Both the position numbers and the translations under genes were made by a program. The notes below the pieces were generated by a model, which did no database searches, was not told where the DNA came from, and saw only the letters and a program-made list of their open reading frames with translations. From NCBI RefSeq assembly GCF_000430645.1, contig NZ_AUMK01000018.1, positions 1 through 64,000 of the forward strand: a stretch of 64,000 bases of DNA, written 5' to 3'. Of this stretch, positions 44,350 to 52,826 are shown piece after piece; position 1 is the stretch's first letter; every line of letters begins with the position of its first letter. Source of the stretch: Aquimarina latercula DSM 2041 (lineage in GTDB: Bacteria > Bacteroidota > Bacteroidia > Flavobacteriales > Flavobacteriaceae).

Positions 44350-45522
44350 ATGAGCGATAATAAAGTCCAAATTTTTGACACCACGTTAAGAGACGGAGAA
44401 CAGGTCCCTGGTTGTAAATTAAATACGAAACAGAAGTTAGTGATTGCGGAGCGATTGGATCTTCTAGGAGTTGATGTAATAGAAGCTGGGTTTCCAGTTT
44501 CCAGTCCAGGGGATTTCACTTCTGTAAATGAAATTGCAAAAATTGTAAAAAACGCAACTGTTTGTGGATTAACAAGAGCCGTAGAAAATGACATTAAAGT
44601 GGCAGCAGAAGCTCTGAAATATGCAAAAAGACCAAGGATTCATACAGGAATTGGAACATCAGAATCACATATTAAATACAAATTTAATTCCACTCAAGAC
44701 AAGGTAATTGAACGAGGAATTGCCGCAGTAAAATATGCTAAATCTTTTGTTGAAGATGTGGAGTTTTATGCAGAAGATGCCGGTCGTACAGATAATGAGT
44801 TTTTAGCCAAAGTTTGTGAAGCTATGATCAAAGCTGGAGCAACAGTACTTAATATTCCTGATACAACAGGTTATTGCCTACCAGAAGAATATGGTGAAAA
44901 AATAAAATATTTAAAAGAAAATGTAAAAGGTATTGATAACGTTATTATTTCTTGTCACTGTCATAATGATCTTGGGTTGGCAACAGCTAATTCTATTGCC
45001 GGAGCTATCAATGGTGCTAGACAAATAGAATGTACTATTAATGGTATTGGAGAGCGTGCAGGAAATACTGCTCTAGAAGAAGTGGTAATGATTATGAAAC
45101 AACATCCATATTTACACCTTAATACCGATATCAACTCTAGATTATTATACGACACTAGTTTAATGGTTTCTGAAAGTATGGGAATGATGGTACAACCAAA
45201 CAAAGCTATCGTTGGAGCAAATGCTTTTGCACATAGCTCAGGAATACATCAAGATGGAGTTATTAAAAACCGTGAAACATACGAAATTATTGATCCTGCA
45301 GAAGTTGGAGTTACGGAATCTGCCATTGTACTTACTGCTAGAAGTGGTAGAGCGGCATTGGCCTATAGAGCGAAAAAAATTGGATACGAATTAACAAAAC
45401 TTCAACTAGATCAAGTGTACAAAGAATTCTTAAACTATGCCGATAGAAAGAAAGAAGTGATTAATGATGATATTCATGAAATTATGAAAACTGTTCAAGT
45501 AGAAGCTGTCGCAGTAGCATAA
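44350..45522 (+). CDS. leuA: 2-isopropylmalate synthase (short form)
   Basis: A 390-aa enzyme condensing acetyl-CoA with 2-oxoisovalerate, the first step of leucine synthesis. It has the DRE-TIM motif [13 protein letters not shown], the metal HCHND motif ([14 protein letters not shown]), and [14 protein letters not shown]. It lacks the C-terminal LeuA regulatory domain of about 120 residues found in the 510-aa form, so leucine feedback through that domain is not possible. Related enzymes (homocitrate or citramalate synthase) are alternatives, but the leuCDB genes that follow fix the role. First gene of the leuACDB operon. Confidence 0.93.
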   Translation: MSDNKVQIFDTTLRDGEQVPGCKLNTKQKLVIAERLDLLGVDVIEAGFPVSSPGDFTSVNEIAKIVKNATVCGLTRAVENDIKVAAEALKYAKRPRIHTGIGTSESHIKYKFNSTQDKVIERGIAAVKYAKSFVEDVEFYAEDAGRTDNEFLAKVCEAMIKAGATVLNIPDTTGYCLPEEYGEKIKYLKENVKGIDNVIISCHCHNDLGLATANSIAGAINGARQIECTINGIGERAGNTALEEVVMIMKQHPYLHLNTDINSRLLYDTSLMVSESMGMMVQPNKAIVGANAFAHSSGIHQDGVIKNRETYEIIDPAEVGVTESAIVLTARSGRAALAYRAKKIGYELTKLQLDQVYKEFLNYADRKKEVINDDIHEIMKTVQVEAVAVA

Positions 45523-45557
45523 TTTTTTTTCTGATTACTTCCAGAATAACATAACAT

Positions 45558-46940
45558 ATGAAGAAGACATTATTTGATAAAGTTTGGGACGCTCACGTCG
45601 TCAAAGAAGTAGAGAATGGCCCTCAAATACTTTATATAGACCAACATCTTATCCACGAAGTTACAAGTCCACAAGCATTTAATGAACTTGAACAGCGTGG
45701 AATTCCTGTTTTAAGACCTAATCAAGTCGTTGCAACTGCTGATCATAATACACCAACCGTAGATCAGCATCTACCCATAAAAGATCCGTTATCCCGAAAT
45801 CAGCTAGAGCAACTCACAAAGAATTGTGAGAAAAACAATATCACTCTTTATGGTCTTGGACATAAGTATAATGGAATTGTTCACGTAATGGCTCCAGAAC
45901 TTGGTATTACACAACCAGGCATGACTATGGTTTGTGGTGATAGCCACACCTCTACCCACGGTGCATTTGGTTCTATTGCCTTCGGAATAGGAACCAGCCA
46001 GGTAGCCCAAGTATTTGCTAGTCAATGTTTATTACTACAAAAACCTAAAAGCCTTAGAGTAAGCGTAAATGGAAAATTACGATCTGGTGTACTACCAAAA
46101 GATGTTATACTGTACATAATTGCGAAACTAGGAACTAATGCTGGTACCGGATATTTCTGCGAATATGCAGGTAATGTATTTGAAGAGATGTCGATGGAAG
46201 GTCGCATGACCGTATGTAACATGAGTATCGAAATGGGAGCTCGTGGAGGTATGATTGCTCCTGATGAGACTACTTTCGAATATGTGAAAGGACGTGAGTT
46301 CGCTCCAAAAGGAGATGCATATGACAAAAAAGTAGCGTATTGGAAAACACTACCTACAGATCAAGGTGCTATTTTTGATAAAGAATACCATTTTGATGCA
46401 GCTGATATAGAACCTATGATTACCTATGGAACCAACCCTGGAATGGGAATTAAGGTTACAGAAAATATACCTTCAGAAAACAACGCTTCTTTCGAAAAAT
46501 CATTAGCATATATGAATTTTGAAAAAGGACAATCTTTAATCAATCAACAAATTAATTACGTTTTTATAGGAAGCTGTACAAACAGTAGAATTGAAGATTT
46601 TAGAGTAGTAGCTAACTATATTAAAGGTAAGAAAAAAGCAGAAAGTGTAACAGCATGGTTGGTACCAGGATCACAACAAGTAGCTTCTCAAATTGTTGAT
46701 GAAGGATTACACGATATTTTTGAAGAAGCCGGATTTAAACTAAGACAACCTGGATGCTCTGCTTGCTTAGCGATGAACGACGATAAAATACCTGAAGGAG
46801 CATATTGTGTTTCTACATCTAATAGAAATTTTGAGGGTCGTCAGGGACAAGGAGCTAGAACAATTCTTGCAAGTCCATTAATTGCCGCCGCGACAGCAGT
46901 TGAAGGAAAAATTATTGATATCACTAAACACCTAAATTAA
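45558..46940 (+). CDS. leuC: 3-isopropylmalate dehydratase large subunit
   Basis: A 460-aa aconitase-family subunit. With LeuD it isomerises 2- to 3-isopropylmalate. Cluster-binding cysteines are visible in IGSCTNSR and in GCSACLAMN, and substrate-binding residues in [13 protein letters not shown]. Full length. It begins 35 nt after leuA and ends 4 nt before leuD. Confidence 0.97.
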   Translation: MKKTLFDKVWDAHVVKEVENGPQILYIDQHLIHEVTSPQAFNELEQRGIPVLRPNQVVATADHNTPTVDQHLPIKDPLSRNQLEQLTKNCEKNNITLYGLGHKYNGIVHVMAPELGITQPGMTMVCGDSHTSTHGAFGSIAFGIGTSQVAQVFASQCLLLQKPKSLRVSVNGKLRSGVLPKDVILYIIAKLGTNAGTGYFCEYAGNVFEEMSMEGRMTVCNMSIEMGARGGMIAPDETTFEYVKGREFAPKGDAYDKKVAYWKTLPTDQGAIFDKEYHFDAADIEPMITYGTNPGMGIKVTENIPSENNASFEKSLAYMNFEKGQSLINQQINYVFIGSCTNSRIEDFRVVANYIKGKKKAESVTAWLVPGSQQVASQIVDEGLHDIFEEAGFKLRQPGCSACLAMNDDKIPEGAYCVSTSNRNFEGRQGQGARTILASPLIAAATAVEGKIIDITKHLN

Positions 46941-46944
46941 AATT

Positions 46945-47532
46945 ATGGATAAGTTTATCAAACTCACATCCACTGCAATACCATTGTTTATAGAAAATGT
47001 AGATACTGACCAAATCATTCCTGCTCGTTTTCTTAAAGCAACGGATCGAGAAGGTTTTGGAGAAAACCTTTTTAGAGATTGGCGTTTTCATAAAAACGGA
47101 AGTATTAATACCGATTTTGCACTAAATAACACCAATTACTCTGGTAGTATTCTAGTAGCGGGCGATAACTTTGGTTGCGGCTCTAGTAGAGAACATGCAG
47201 CTTGGGCTATTCATGATTATGGAATAAAAGTGGTTGTATCCAGTTTTTTTGCTGATATATTTAAGGGAAATTCACTAAACAATGGACTATTACCTGTTCA
47301 GGTATCGCCAGAATATCTTCAGGAACTATTTTCAGAAATCAAAAAAGATCCTTCTACGTCTATTGAAGTAGACTTAGAAGAACAGAAAATTACGATTCTT
47401 TCTTCAGGATCTTCAGCAAATTTTGAAATTAATAATTATAAAAAAATGTGCTTGATGAATGGCTATGACGACATTGATTTCTTAATTAGTAACCAATCAG
47501 AAATAGAAGCTTTCGAAAAAGCAAGATTATAA
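46945..47532 (+). CDS. leuD: 3-isopropylmalate dehydratase small subunit
   Basis: A 195-aa swivel-domain subunit of the isomerase. Typical features are [13 protein letters not shown] near the N-terminus, the substrate-recognition loop [19 protein letters not shown], and NNGLLPVQV. It starts 4 nt after leuC, which suggests coupled translation and equal stoichiometry. Confidence 0.97.
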   Translation: MDKFIKLTSTAIPLFIENVDTDQIIPARFLKATDREGFGENLFRDWRFHKNGSINTDFALNNTNYSGSILVAGDNFGCGSSREHAAWAIHDYGIKVVVSSFFADIFKGNSLNNGLLPVQVSPEYLQELFSEIKKDPSTSIEVDLEEQKITILSSGSSANFEINNYKKMCLMNGYDDIDFLISNQSEIEAFEKARL

Positions 47533-47596
47533 TATACAAAGATCATAATTAGGGCATATAAAATTATAAAGCTTATTATGATATAACATACTACTT

Positions 47597-48712
47597 ATGA
47601 AACTAGAAATTGCTGTATTATCAGGAGACGGAATTGGACCAGAAGTTACTGGTCAAGCCGTAAAAGCAATGGAAGCCATTGCGCATCGTTTTGATCATTT
47701 ATTTACTTTTAAAGATGCTTTAGTTGGAGCTATAGCTATCGATAAAACTGGCAATCCATTACCAGATAAAACACTACAACTCTGTGCAGACACCGATGCA
47801 GTACTTTTTGGTGCTATTGGAGACCCCAAATATGATAATGATCCCAGTGCTCCTGTACGCCCAGAACAAGGATTATTGAGATTACGAAAAGAATTAGGTT
47901 TATATGCAAATATACGTCCGGTAAAAGCATATGAAACTCTGTTAGACAAGTCTCCTCTTAAAAGAGAAATAATAGAAGGTACTGATATTTCGATATACCG
48001 AGAGCTTACTGGTGGTATCTATTTTGGAAAAAAGCAGCTAAATGAAGAAGGAACAGTTGCTTCAGATTTATGTGAGTACTCCAAGGAAGAAATTGAACGC
48101 ATCTCTCATCTGGCGTTTAAAGCAGCCCAAAAGAGAAGAAAAAAATTAACCTTAGTAGATAAAGCTAATGTACTGGAATCTTCTCGTCTATGGAGGAAAG
48201 TAGTTACAGAAATTGCAAAAGAATATACTGATGTAGATTTAGATTTCTTATTCGTAGATAATGCTGCTATGCAAATGATCCTAAATCCTAGCCAATTCGA
48301 TGTAATTTTGACAGAAAATATGTTTGGAGATATTATCTCTGATGAGGCCAGTGTAATTGGAGGTTCTATTGGCTTATTAGCATCTGCATCTGTTGGAGAC
48401 ACTTGTTGTATGTTCGAACCGATTCATGGATCGTATCCACAAGCAACAGGAAAAGGAATTGCTAATCCAATCGCGGCAATTCTTTCTGCAGCTATGTTAT
48501 TGGAGCATTTTGATCTTATGGACGAAGCTAACGCAATAAAAGAAGCTGTAGAAAAGGCACTAGAGCTTAACATTACCACTCCTGATCTTAATAGTCTGAA
48601 TCCTTTAACAACCGAAAAAGTTGGAGACTTTATTTATGATTACATACTAAATCCAGAAGATTCTAATATCAATTTTGAAAATATACACGTAGGACAATCT
48701 ACGATCATATAA
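47597..48712 (+). CDS. leuB: 3-isopropylmalate dehydrogenase
   Basis: A 371-aa NAD-dependent enzyme of the isocitrate/isopropylmalate dehydrogenase family that oxidatively decarboxylates 3-isopropylmalate. Motifs: VLSGDGIGPEVT, RPEQGLLRLRKELGLYANIRPVK with substrate arginines, LVDKANVLESSRLW, Mg-binding FGDIISDEAS, and NAD-binding EPIHGSYPQATGKGIANP. Last gene of the operon; a strong terminator follows. Confidence 0.97.
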   Translation: MKLEIAVLSGDGIGPEVTGQAVKAMEAIAHRFDHLFTFKDALVGAIAIDKTGNPLPDKTLQLCADTDAVLFGAIGDPKYDNDPSAPVRPEQGLLRLRKELGLYANIRPVKAYETLLDKSPLKREIIEGTDISIYRELTGGIYFGKKQLNEEGTVASDLCEYSKEEIERISHLAFKAAQKRRKKLTLVDKANVLESSRLWRKVVTEIAKEYTDVDLDFLFVDNAAMQMILNPSQFDVILTENMFGDIISDEASVIGGSIGLLASASVGDTCCMFEPIHGSYPQATGKGIANPIAAILSAAMLLEHFDLMDEANAIKEAVEKALELNITTPDLNSLNPLTTEKVGDFIYDYILNPEDSNINFENIHVGQSTII

Positions 48713-48731
48713 TATTAGTTATATATTTTTT

Positions 48732-48768
48732 AAAAAGCAATCAGGTGGTTTCATCTGGTTGCTTTTTG
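48732..48768 (+). terminator. Terminator of leuACDB
   Basis: Stem aaaaagcaatcag.../...ctggttgcttttt (48732-48768) with a few G-T pairs, followed by gtttttttat. It ends the leu operon. Confidence 0.85.
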
Positions 48769-48839
48769 TTTTTTTATGGCAATACCTTTCTAATAGTATT
48801 CTAACTATATGAAGTCTATATTTTTCATATCTTATATTC

Positions 48840-49259
48840 ATGAAAAACATAGTATTTCTTTTACTTCTATTACCAATTCTATCTTTCTCTCAAGATCTTG
48901 ATAAACATCGATGGGAGGATCGCTTGATTTTAGTTTTAGCAGATTCCTATAAAAACCCCAAATTAGTTAAACAACTAAAGGAATTTAAAAACAAATCGAA
49001 AAATCTACAGGATAGAAAACTAATAGTATATCAGATAACACCTACCTCCTATCAAACAGGAATAGATAAAAACACATCAACCAAAAGCAATGCTGTTTAC
49101 AAGGAGTATAATCCATCTAACGAAGACTTTAAAATTATTCTACTTGGATTAGATGGCGGTATAAAATTAAAGTCAAACAAGGTATTATTATCTACACAAA
49201 TTTTTGACCAAATCGATCAAATGCCAATGCGTAGACAAGAATTAAGAACTAAGAATTAA
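48840..49259 (+). CDS. DUF4174 domain-containing secreted protein
   Basis: A 139-aa protein with signal peptide (1-18, ending LSFSQ). The mature domain matches DUF4174, a thioredoxin-like fold lacking CxxC: HRWEDRLILVLAD near the start, KFIVYQIT-like strand (KLIVYQITP), and FKIILLGLDGGIKLKS. Function unknown; homologues are usually periplasmic. Convergent with purC. Confidence 0.82.
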   Translation: MKNIVFLLLLLPILSFSQDLDKHRWEDRLILVLADSYKNPKLVKQLKEFKNKSKNLQDRKLIVYQITPTSYQTGIDKNTSTKSNAVYKEYNPSNEDFKIILLGLDGGIKLKSNKVLLSTQIFDQIDQMPMRRQELRTKN

Positions 49260-49281
49260 GCATACATTCCTATTACCATAG

Positions 49282-49302
49282 ATTCCAGATCAAGTCTGGA
49301 AT
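49282..49302. repeat. Short inverted repeat in convergent gap (attccaga-tcaag-tctggaat)
   Basis: Perfect 8-bp stem with a 5-nt loop, followed by gacat. The form (ATTCC...GATCAAG...GGAATGACA) resembles interspersed palindromic elements found repeatedly in many bacterial genomes. It lies between the convergent DUF4174 and purC genes and has no T-tract. Only one copy was noticed in the window. Confidence 0.5.
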
Positions 49303-49348
49303 GACATATGCTCACGTTCTGCGATAATTTTTAACTTAGCTGCACAAA

Positions 49349-50299
49349 TTAAACAGTCTTCAAATACGCTAACACATTCTCTTCTATCCTACTATCAATA
49401 TTAGAAACATCCGCTTTTTCAAAAGAAGTTCCTGTTATATTCTCGAATAACTCAATATAACGATCTGACACAGAATTGATGTACTCATTGCTCATATCAG
49501 GAATTTGTTGTCCTTCTTTTCCCTGGAAACCATTACTGATTAACCATTGTCTTACAAACTCTTTGGATAATTGTTTTTGAGCTTCTCCTTTTTGCTGTCT
49601 TTCTTCATATCCTTCTGCATAAAAATAACGCGAAGAATCCGGAGTATGGATTTCATCTATCAAGACTATTTTTCCATCTTTCGTTTTTCCAAATTCATAT
49701 TTAGTGTCTACCAAAATCAATCCTCTTTCTGCAGCAATCTCTGTTCCTCTTTGAAATAATTTTCTAGTATAATCCTCAAGTACTATGTAATCCTCTTCAG
49801 AAACAATGCCTTTTGCTAAAATTTCTTCTCTAGAGATGTCTTCATCATGTTCTCCATTATCAGCTTTGGTTGATGGCGTAATAATAGACTCAGGAAACTT
49901 ATCATTTTCCTTCATCCCATCAGGCATAGGAGCACCGCATAACATTCTTTTACCAGCCTTATATTCCCTAGCAGCGTGACCAGATTGGTATCCTCTAATC
50001 ACCATCTCTACCTTAAAAGGATCACAAAGATGTCCTACAGCTACATTAGGGTCTGGAGTAGCGATTAACCAGTTAGGTACTAAATCTTCTGTAGCCTTCA
50101 TCATCTGAGTAGCAATCTGATTCAGTATTTGTCCTTTAAAAGGAATTCCTTTTGGCATTACTACATCAAATGCAGATAAACGATCTGTAGCAATCATTAC
50201 CAACAGATCATCATTTATATTGTATACTTCTCTTACTTTTCCTTTATAAACAGATTTCTGTCCAGGAAAACTATAATTTGTATCTGTAATCGTATTCAC
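49349..50299 (-). CDS. purC: Phosphoribosylaminoimidazole-succinocarboxamide synthase
   Basis: A 316-aa SAICAR synthase, ATP-dependent ligase of purine synthesis joining CAIR and aspartate. Motifs: [27 protein letters not shown] near the N-terminus, [12 protein letters not shown] and [20 protein letters not shown]. It is longer than E. coli PurC (237 aa), like the yeast and Bacteroidota type of about 300 aa. It follows phoH on the same strand, 46 nt downstream. Confidence 0.96.
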   Translation of the reverse strand: MNTITDTNYSFPGQKSVYKGKVREVYNINDDLLVMIATDRLSAFDVVMPKGIPFKGQILNQIATQMMKATEDLVPNWLIATPDPNVAVGHLCDPFKVEMVIRGYQSGHAAREYKAGKRMLCGAPMPDGMKENDKFPESIITPSTKADNGEHDEDISREEILAKGIVSEEDYIVLEDYTRKLFQRGTEIAAERGLILVDTKYEFGKTKDGKIVLIDEIHTPDSSRYFYAEGYEERQQKGEAQKQLSKEFVRQWLISNGFQGKEGQQIPDMSNEYINSVSDRYIELFENITGTSFEKADVSNIDSRIEENVLAYLKTV

Positions 50300-50345
50300 T
50301 TTAATATTTTATTTTTTAGAGTAGTATCTCTCTAGTATGAAGTAC

Positions 50346-51302
50346 TTAATCGTTTCTGTTTTCTATTTCTTTATATGCCGCAATCACCTTTTTTACCAAT
50401 TTATGACGGATCACGTCTTTATCATCTAAGTGTATTACTCCAATTCCTGAAACTCCTTTTAACACTAATAATGCTTCTTTTAGACCAGATGTTACTCTAC
50501 GCGGTAAATCAATCTGTCCAGGATCACCGGTAATCATAAATTTTGCATTTTTACCCATACGGGTCAAGAACATTTTCATTTGAGCATGCGTGGTATTTTG
50601 TGCTTCATCTAGAATTACAAACGCATTATCCAAAGTACGTCCTCGCATAAATGCCATCGGAGCAATTTGTATTACTCCTTTTTCTATAAAACTTTCTAGT
50701 TTTTCTGGAGAGATCATATCACGTAATGCATCATATAGTGGCTGCATATACGGATCCAATTTTTCCTGTAAATCTCCTGGCAGAAATCCTAAATTCTCTC
50801 CCGCTTCTACAGCAGGGCGTGTAAGTATGATTCTCTTTACTTGTTTTTCTTTCAATGCTTTCACAGCTAAAGCAACACCTGTATATGTTTTACCAGTTCC
50901 TGCAGGTCCAATAGCAAAAACCATATCATTTTTATATGTCAACTCCACCAACTTACGCTGATTTGCTGTCTGCGCTTTAATCGCCTTACCTCCTACTCCG
51001 TGAACCAGTGTTTCTCCACTAACAGCAGAAGTTTCATAATCGGCCTTAGTATCACTAGTAAGTACACGTTCTATAACATTCTCATCAAGTTTGTTGTATT
51101 TTCCAAAATGTTCCAAAAGCATATTAAGGCGTGCATCGAATTCCTCGAGCATCTCCTCATCACCATATACTTTCATTTTACTTCCTCTAGCTACAATTTT
51201 TAACTTAGGAAAGTATTTTTTCAATAATTGGATATTACTATTCTGAAGTCCGAAAAACTCCCGTGGATTGATTTCTGTCAGTTCAATAATAAGTTCGTTC
51301 AA
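50346..51302 (-). CDS. PhoH-like ATPase
   Basis: A 318-aa P-loop protein. Walker A is GPAGTGKT at 132-139 and Walker B is FVILDE at 228-233, with sensor motif ITGDPGQIDLP downstream. An N-terminal KH-like RNA-binding region is expected at about 1-90 (LKIVARGSKMKVYGDEE). PhoH proteins are predicted RNA-linked ATPases/helicases, sometimes linked to ribosome or phosphate stress. Divergent from the SAM-hydrolase gene. Confidence 0.93.
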   Translation of the reverse strand: MNELIIELTEINPREFFGLQNSNIQLLKKYFPKLKIVARGSKMKVYGDEEMLEEFDARLNMLLEHFGKYNKLDENVIERVLTSDTKADYETSAVSGETLVHGVGGKAIKAQTANQRKLVELTYKNDMVFAIGPAGTGKTYTGVALAVKALKEKQVKRIILTRPAVEAGENLGFLPGDLQEKLDPYMQPLYDALRDMISPEKLESFIEKGVIQIAPMAFMRGRTLDNAFVILDEAQNTTHAQMKMFLTRMGKNAKFMITGDPGQIDLPRRVTSGLKEALLVLKGVSGIGVIHLDDKDVIRHKLVKKVIAAYKEIENRND

Positions 51303-51354
51303 AAGCTATAGAAATTTTAGTATGATTTGTTTTTTGGATTGACTAAGTTTGTGC

Positions 51355-51372
51355 TCCCAATAGCTATTGGGA
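51355..51372. repeat. Perfect 18-bp palindrome (tcccaatagctattggga)
   Basis: A fully self-complementary 18-mer in the 282-base divergent intergenic region between phoH and the SAM hydrolase, 53 nt upstream of phoH's ATG. From memory, relatives of the form TCCCGATAGCTATCGGGA recur in flavobacterial genomes; it may be a dispersed element or a regulator site. The rest of the region (51303-51584) shows no gene. Confidence 0.55.
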
Positions 51373-51584
51373 TTGTTTGAAGTTTTTGTCGGGGAATCAA
51401 AAATGAAAAACGTATTACAAGTTGGATTTTGTTAAAGATCATAAAGAATATTAGTGGTCTAAAATGATAAACTCATATGTTTTTATTGGTTGATTTCTAG
51501 ATTCAAAAAAACTTTGAATAACTTCATAGCAAATTTACATATTTTTAAGCGCTTATAATTAAAAGATATTAACAATTCTTATAG

Positions 51585-52415
51585 ATGCCAATAATAACTT
51601 TAACTACTGATTTCGGAATCAAAGATCACTTTGTGTCTGCGGTTAAAGGTGCTATCTATACGGAATTACCTGAAGCTACAATTGTTGATATTTCTCACGA
51701 AATCTCACCATTTCATATTACTGAAGCTGCTTACATTATTCAAAACGCTTATAAAAGCTTCCCGAAAGGAAGTATTCATATCGTTGGTATCGATAGCGAA
51801 CTTAATCCAGAGAACAAACATATTGCAGTACAACTAGATGATCATTATTTCATCTGTGCTAATAACGGTTTGATTTCATTAATTGCTTCAGAATTTAGAC
51901 CCGAGAAAATAGTAGAGATAAATATACATGATGCTATTGGAACCAATTTCCCTGTATTAGATGTTTTTGTTGCTGTGGCTTGTCATATTGCACGTGGGGG
52001 AACACTAGAGGTTATTGGGAAATCTATTTCTGATATTAAACTAATTAAAGGAATCACTCCTATTGTAAATCTTGGTGATAAGCAGATCGTAGGAAGCATA
52101 ATATATATTGATAATTACGGGAACTTAATTACAAATATTACCCGCAAATTGTTCGATGATATAGGTAAAGGAAGAGCGTTTAAAATTACAGCAAGAAGTG
52201 CTGTATTTAGTACAATATATGAACGCTATAGTGATGCCATAAATTTCAATATAGAAAAAAGCAAACGCGAAGAAGATGGAAAAAAATTAGCTGTATTTAA
52301 TTCATCTGGATATTTAGAATTAGCAATTTATAAAAGTAACCCAAAAACTGTAGGAGGTGCCTCAAGTCTGTTTGGATTGCACTTTCGAGATACAGTAAGT
52401 ATTACTTTTGAATGA
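51585..52415 (+). CDS. SAM hydroxide adenosyltransferase (DUF62 family)
   Basis: A 276-aa enzyme of the SAM_adeno_trans family that hydrolyses S-adenosylmethionine to adenosine and methionine. Motifs: ITLTTDFGIKDHFVSAVKG at the N-terminus (substrate Asp and hydroxide-activating Asp/Arg/His triad region), VDISHEISPFHI and VYIDNYGNLITN-like IIYIDNYGNLITNI. Length matches the family (about 270 aa). The downstream ABM gene follows 38 nt later. Confidence 0.9.
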   Translation: MPIITLTTDFGIKDHFVSAVKGAIYTELPEATIVDISHEISPFHITEAAYIIQNAYKSFPKGSIHIVGIDSELNPENKHIAVQLDDHYFICANNGLISLIASEFRPEKIVEINIHDAIGTNFPVLDVFVAVACHIARGGTLEVIGKSISDIKLIKGITPIVNLGDKQIVGSIIYIDNYGNLITNITRKLFDDIGKGRAFKITARSAVFSTIYERYSDAINFNIEKSKREEDGKKLAVFNSSGYLELAIYKSNPKTVGGASSLFGLHFRDTVSITFE

Positions 52416-52453
52416 TCCATAATTCTTTTAAATTTTAAAATACTAAAATAACA

Positions 52454-52738
52454 ATGATCATAAGAATCGTGAAATTAGGTTTCATTCCAGAACAAATCGA
52501 TGCTTTTTTGGAGAATTTCCATCAAAACAAGGATAAAATTCGAAGTTTTGAAGGATGCACACACTTAAAACTAATAAGAGATATCCATAAAACCAATCAA
52601 TTTTTCACCTACAGTCATTGGGAATCTGAAGAACATCTCAATAACTACAGAAACTCTTCGTTATTTAAAGGTGTTTGGGCAAATACCAAAAATAAGTTTA
52701 ACCAAAAACCAGAAGCTTGGAGTGTTCAAGAAATATAG
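52454..52738 (+). CDS. Antibiotic biosynthesis monooxygenase (ABM) domain protein
   Basis: A 94-aa single-domain ferredoxin-like protein. The pattern MIIRIVKLGFIPEQIDAFLENF, FEGCTHLKLIRD and FFTYSHWESEEHLNNYR is that of the ABM dimeric alpha-beta barrel family, which includes quinone monooxygenases, heme-degrading enzymes and LsrG. No specific activity can be assigned. It sits between the SAM hydrolase and gldFG genes. Confidence 0.85.
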   Translation: MIIRIVKLGFIPEQIDAFLENFHQNKDKIRSFEGCTHLKLIRDIHKTNQFFTYSHWESEEHLNNYRNSSLFKGVWANTKNKFNQKPEAWSVQEI

Positions 52739-52826
52739 ATAGTATCTTTCTACCTTTGGTAAAAAGAGTCTACTAAATTCTTATTTTCACCGTAAACTAA
52801 TTCATAAAAAACGACAATACAAAAAT

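Noticed and set aside
46022..46327. Reading frame of 101 codons on the minus strand inside leuC
   Set aside because: It lies wholly within the well-supported leuC gene and has no recognisable protein features.
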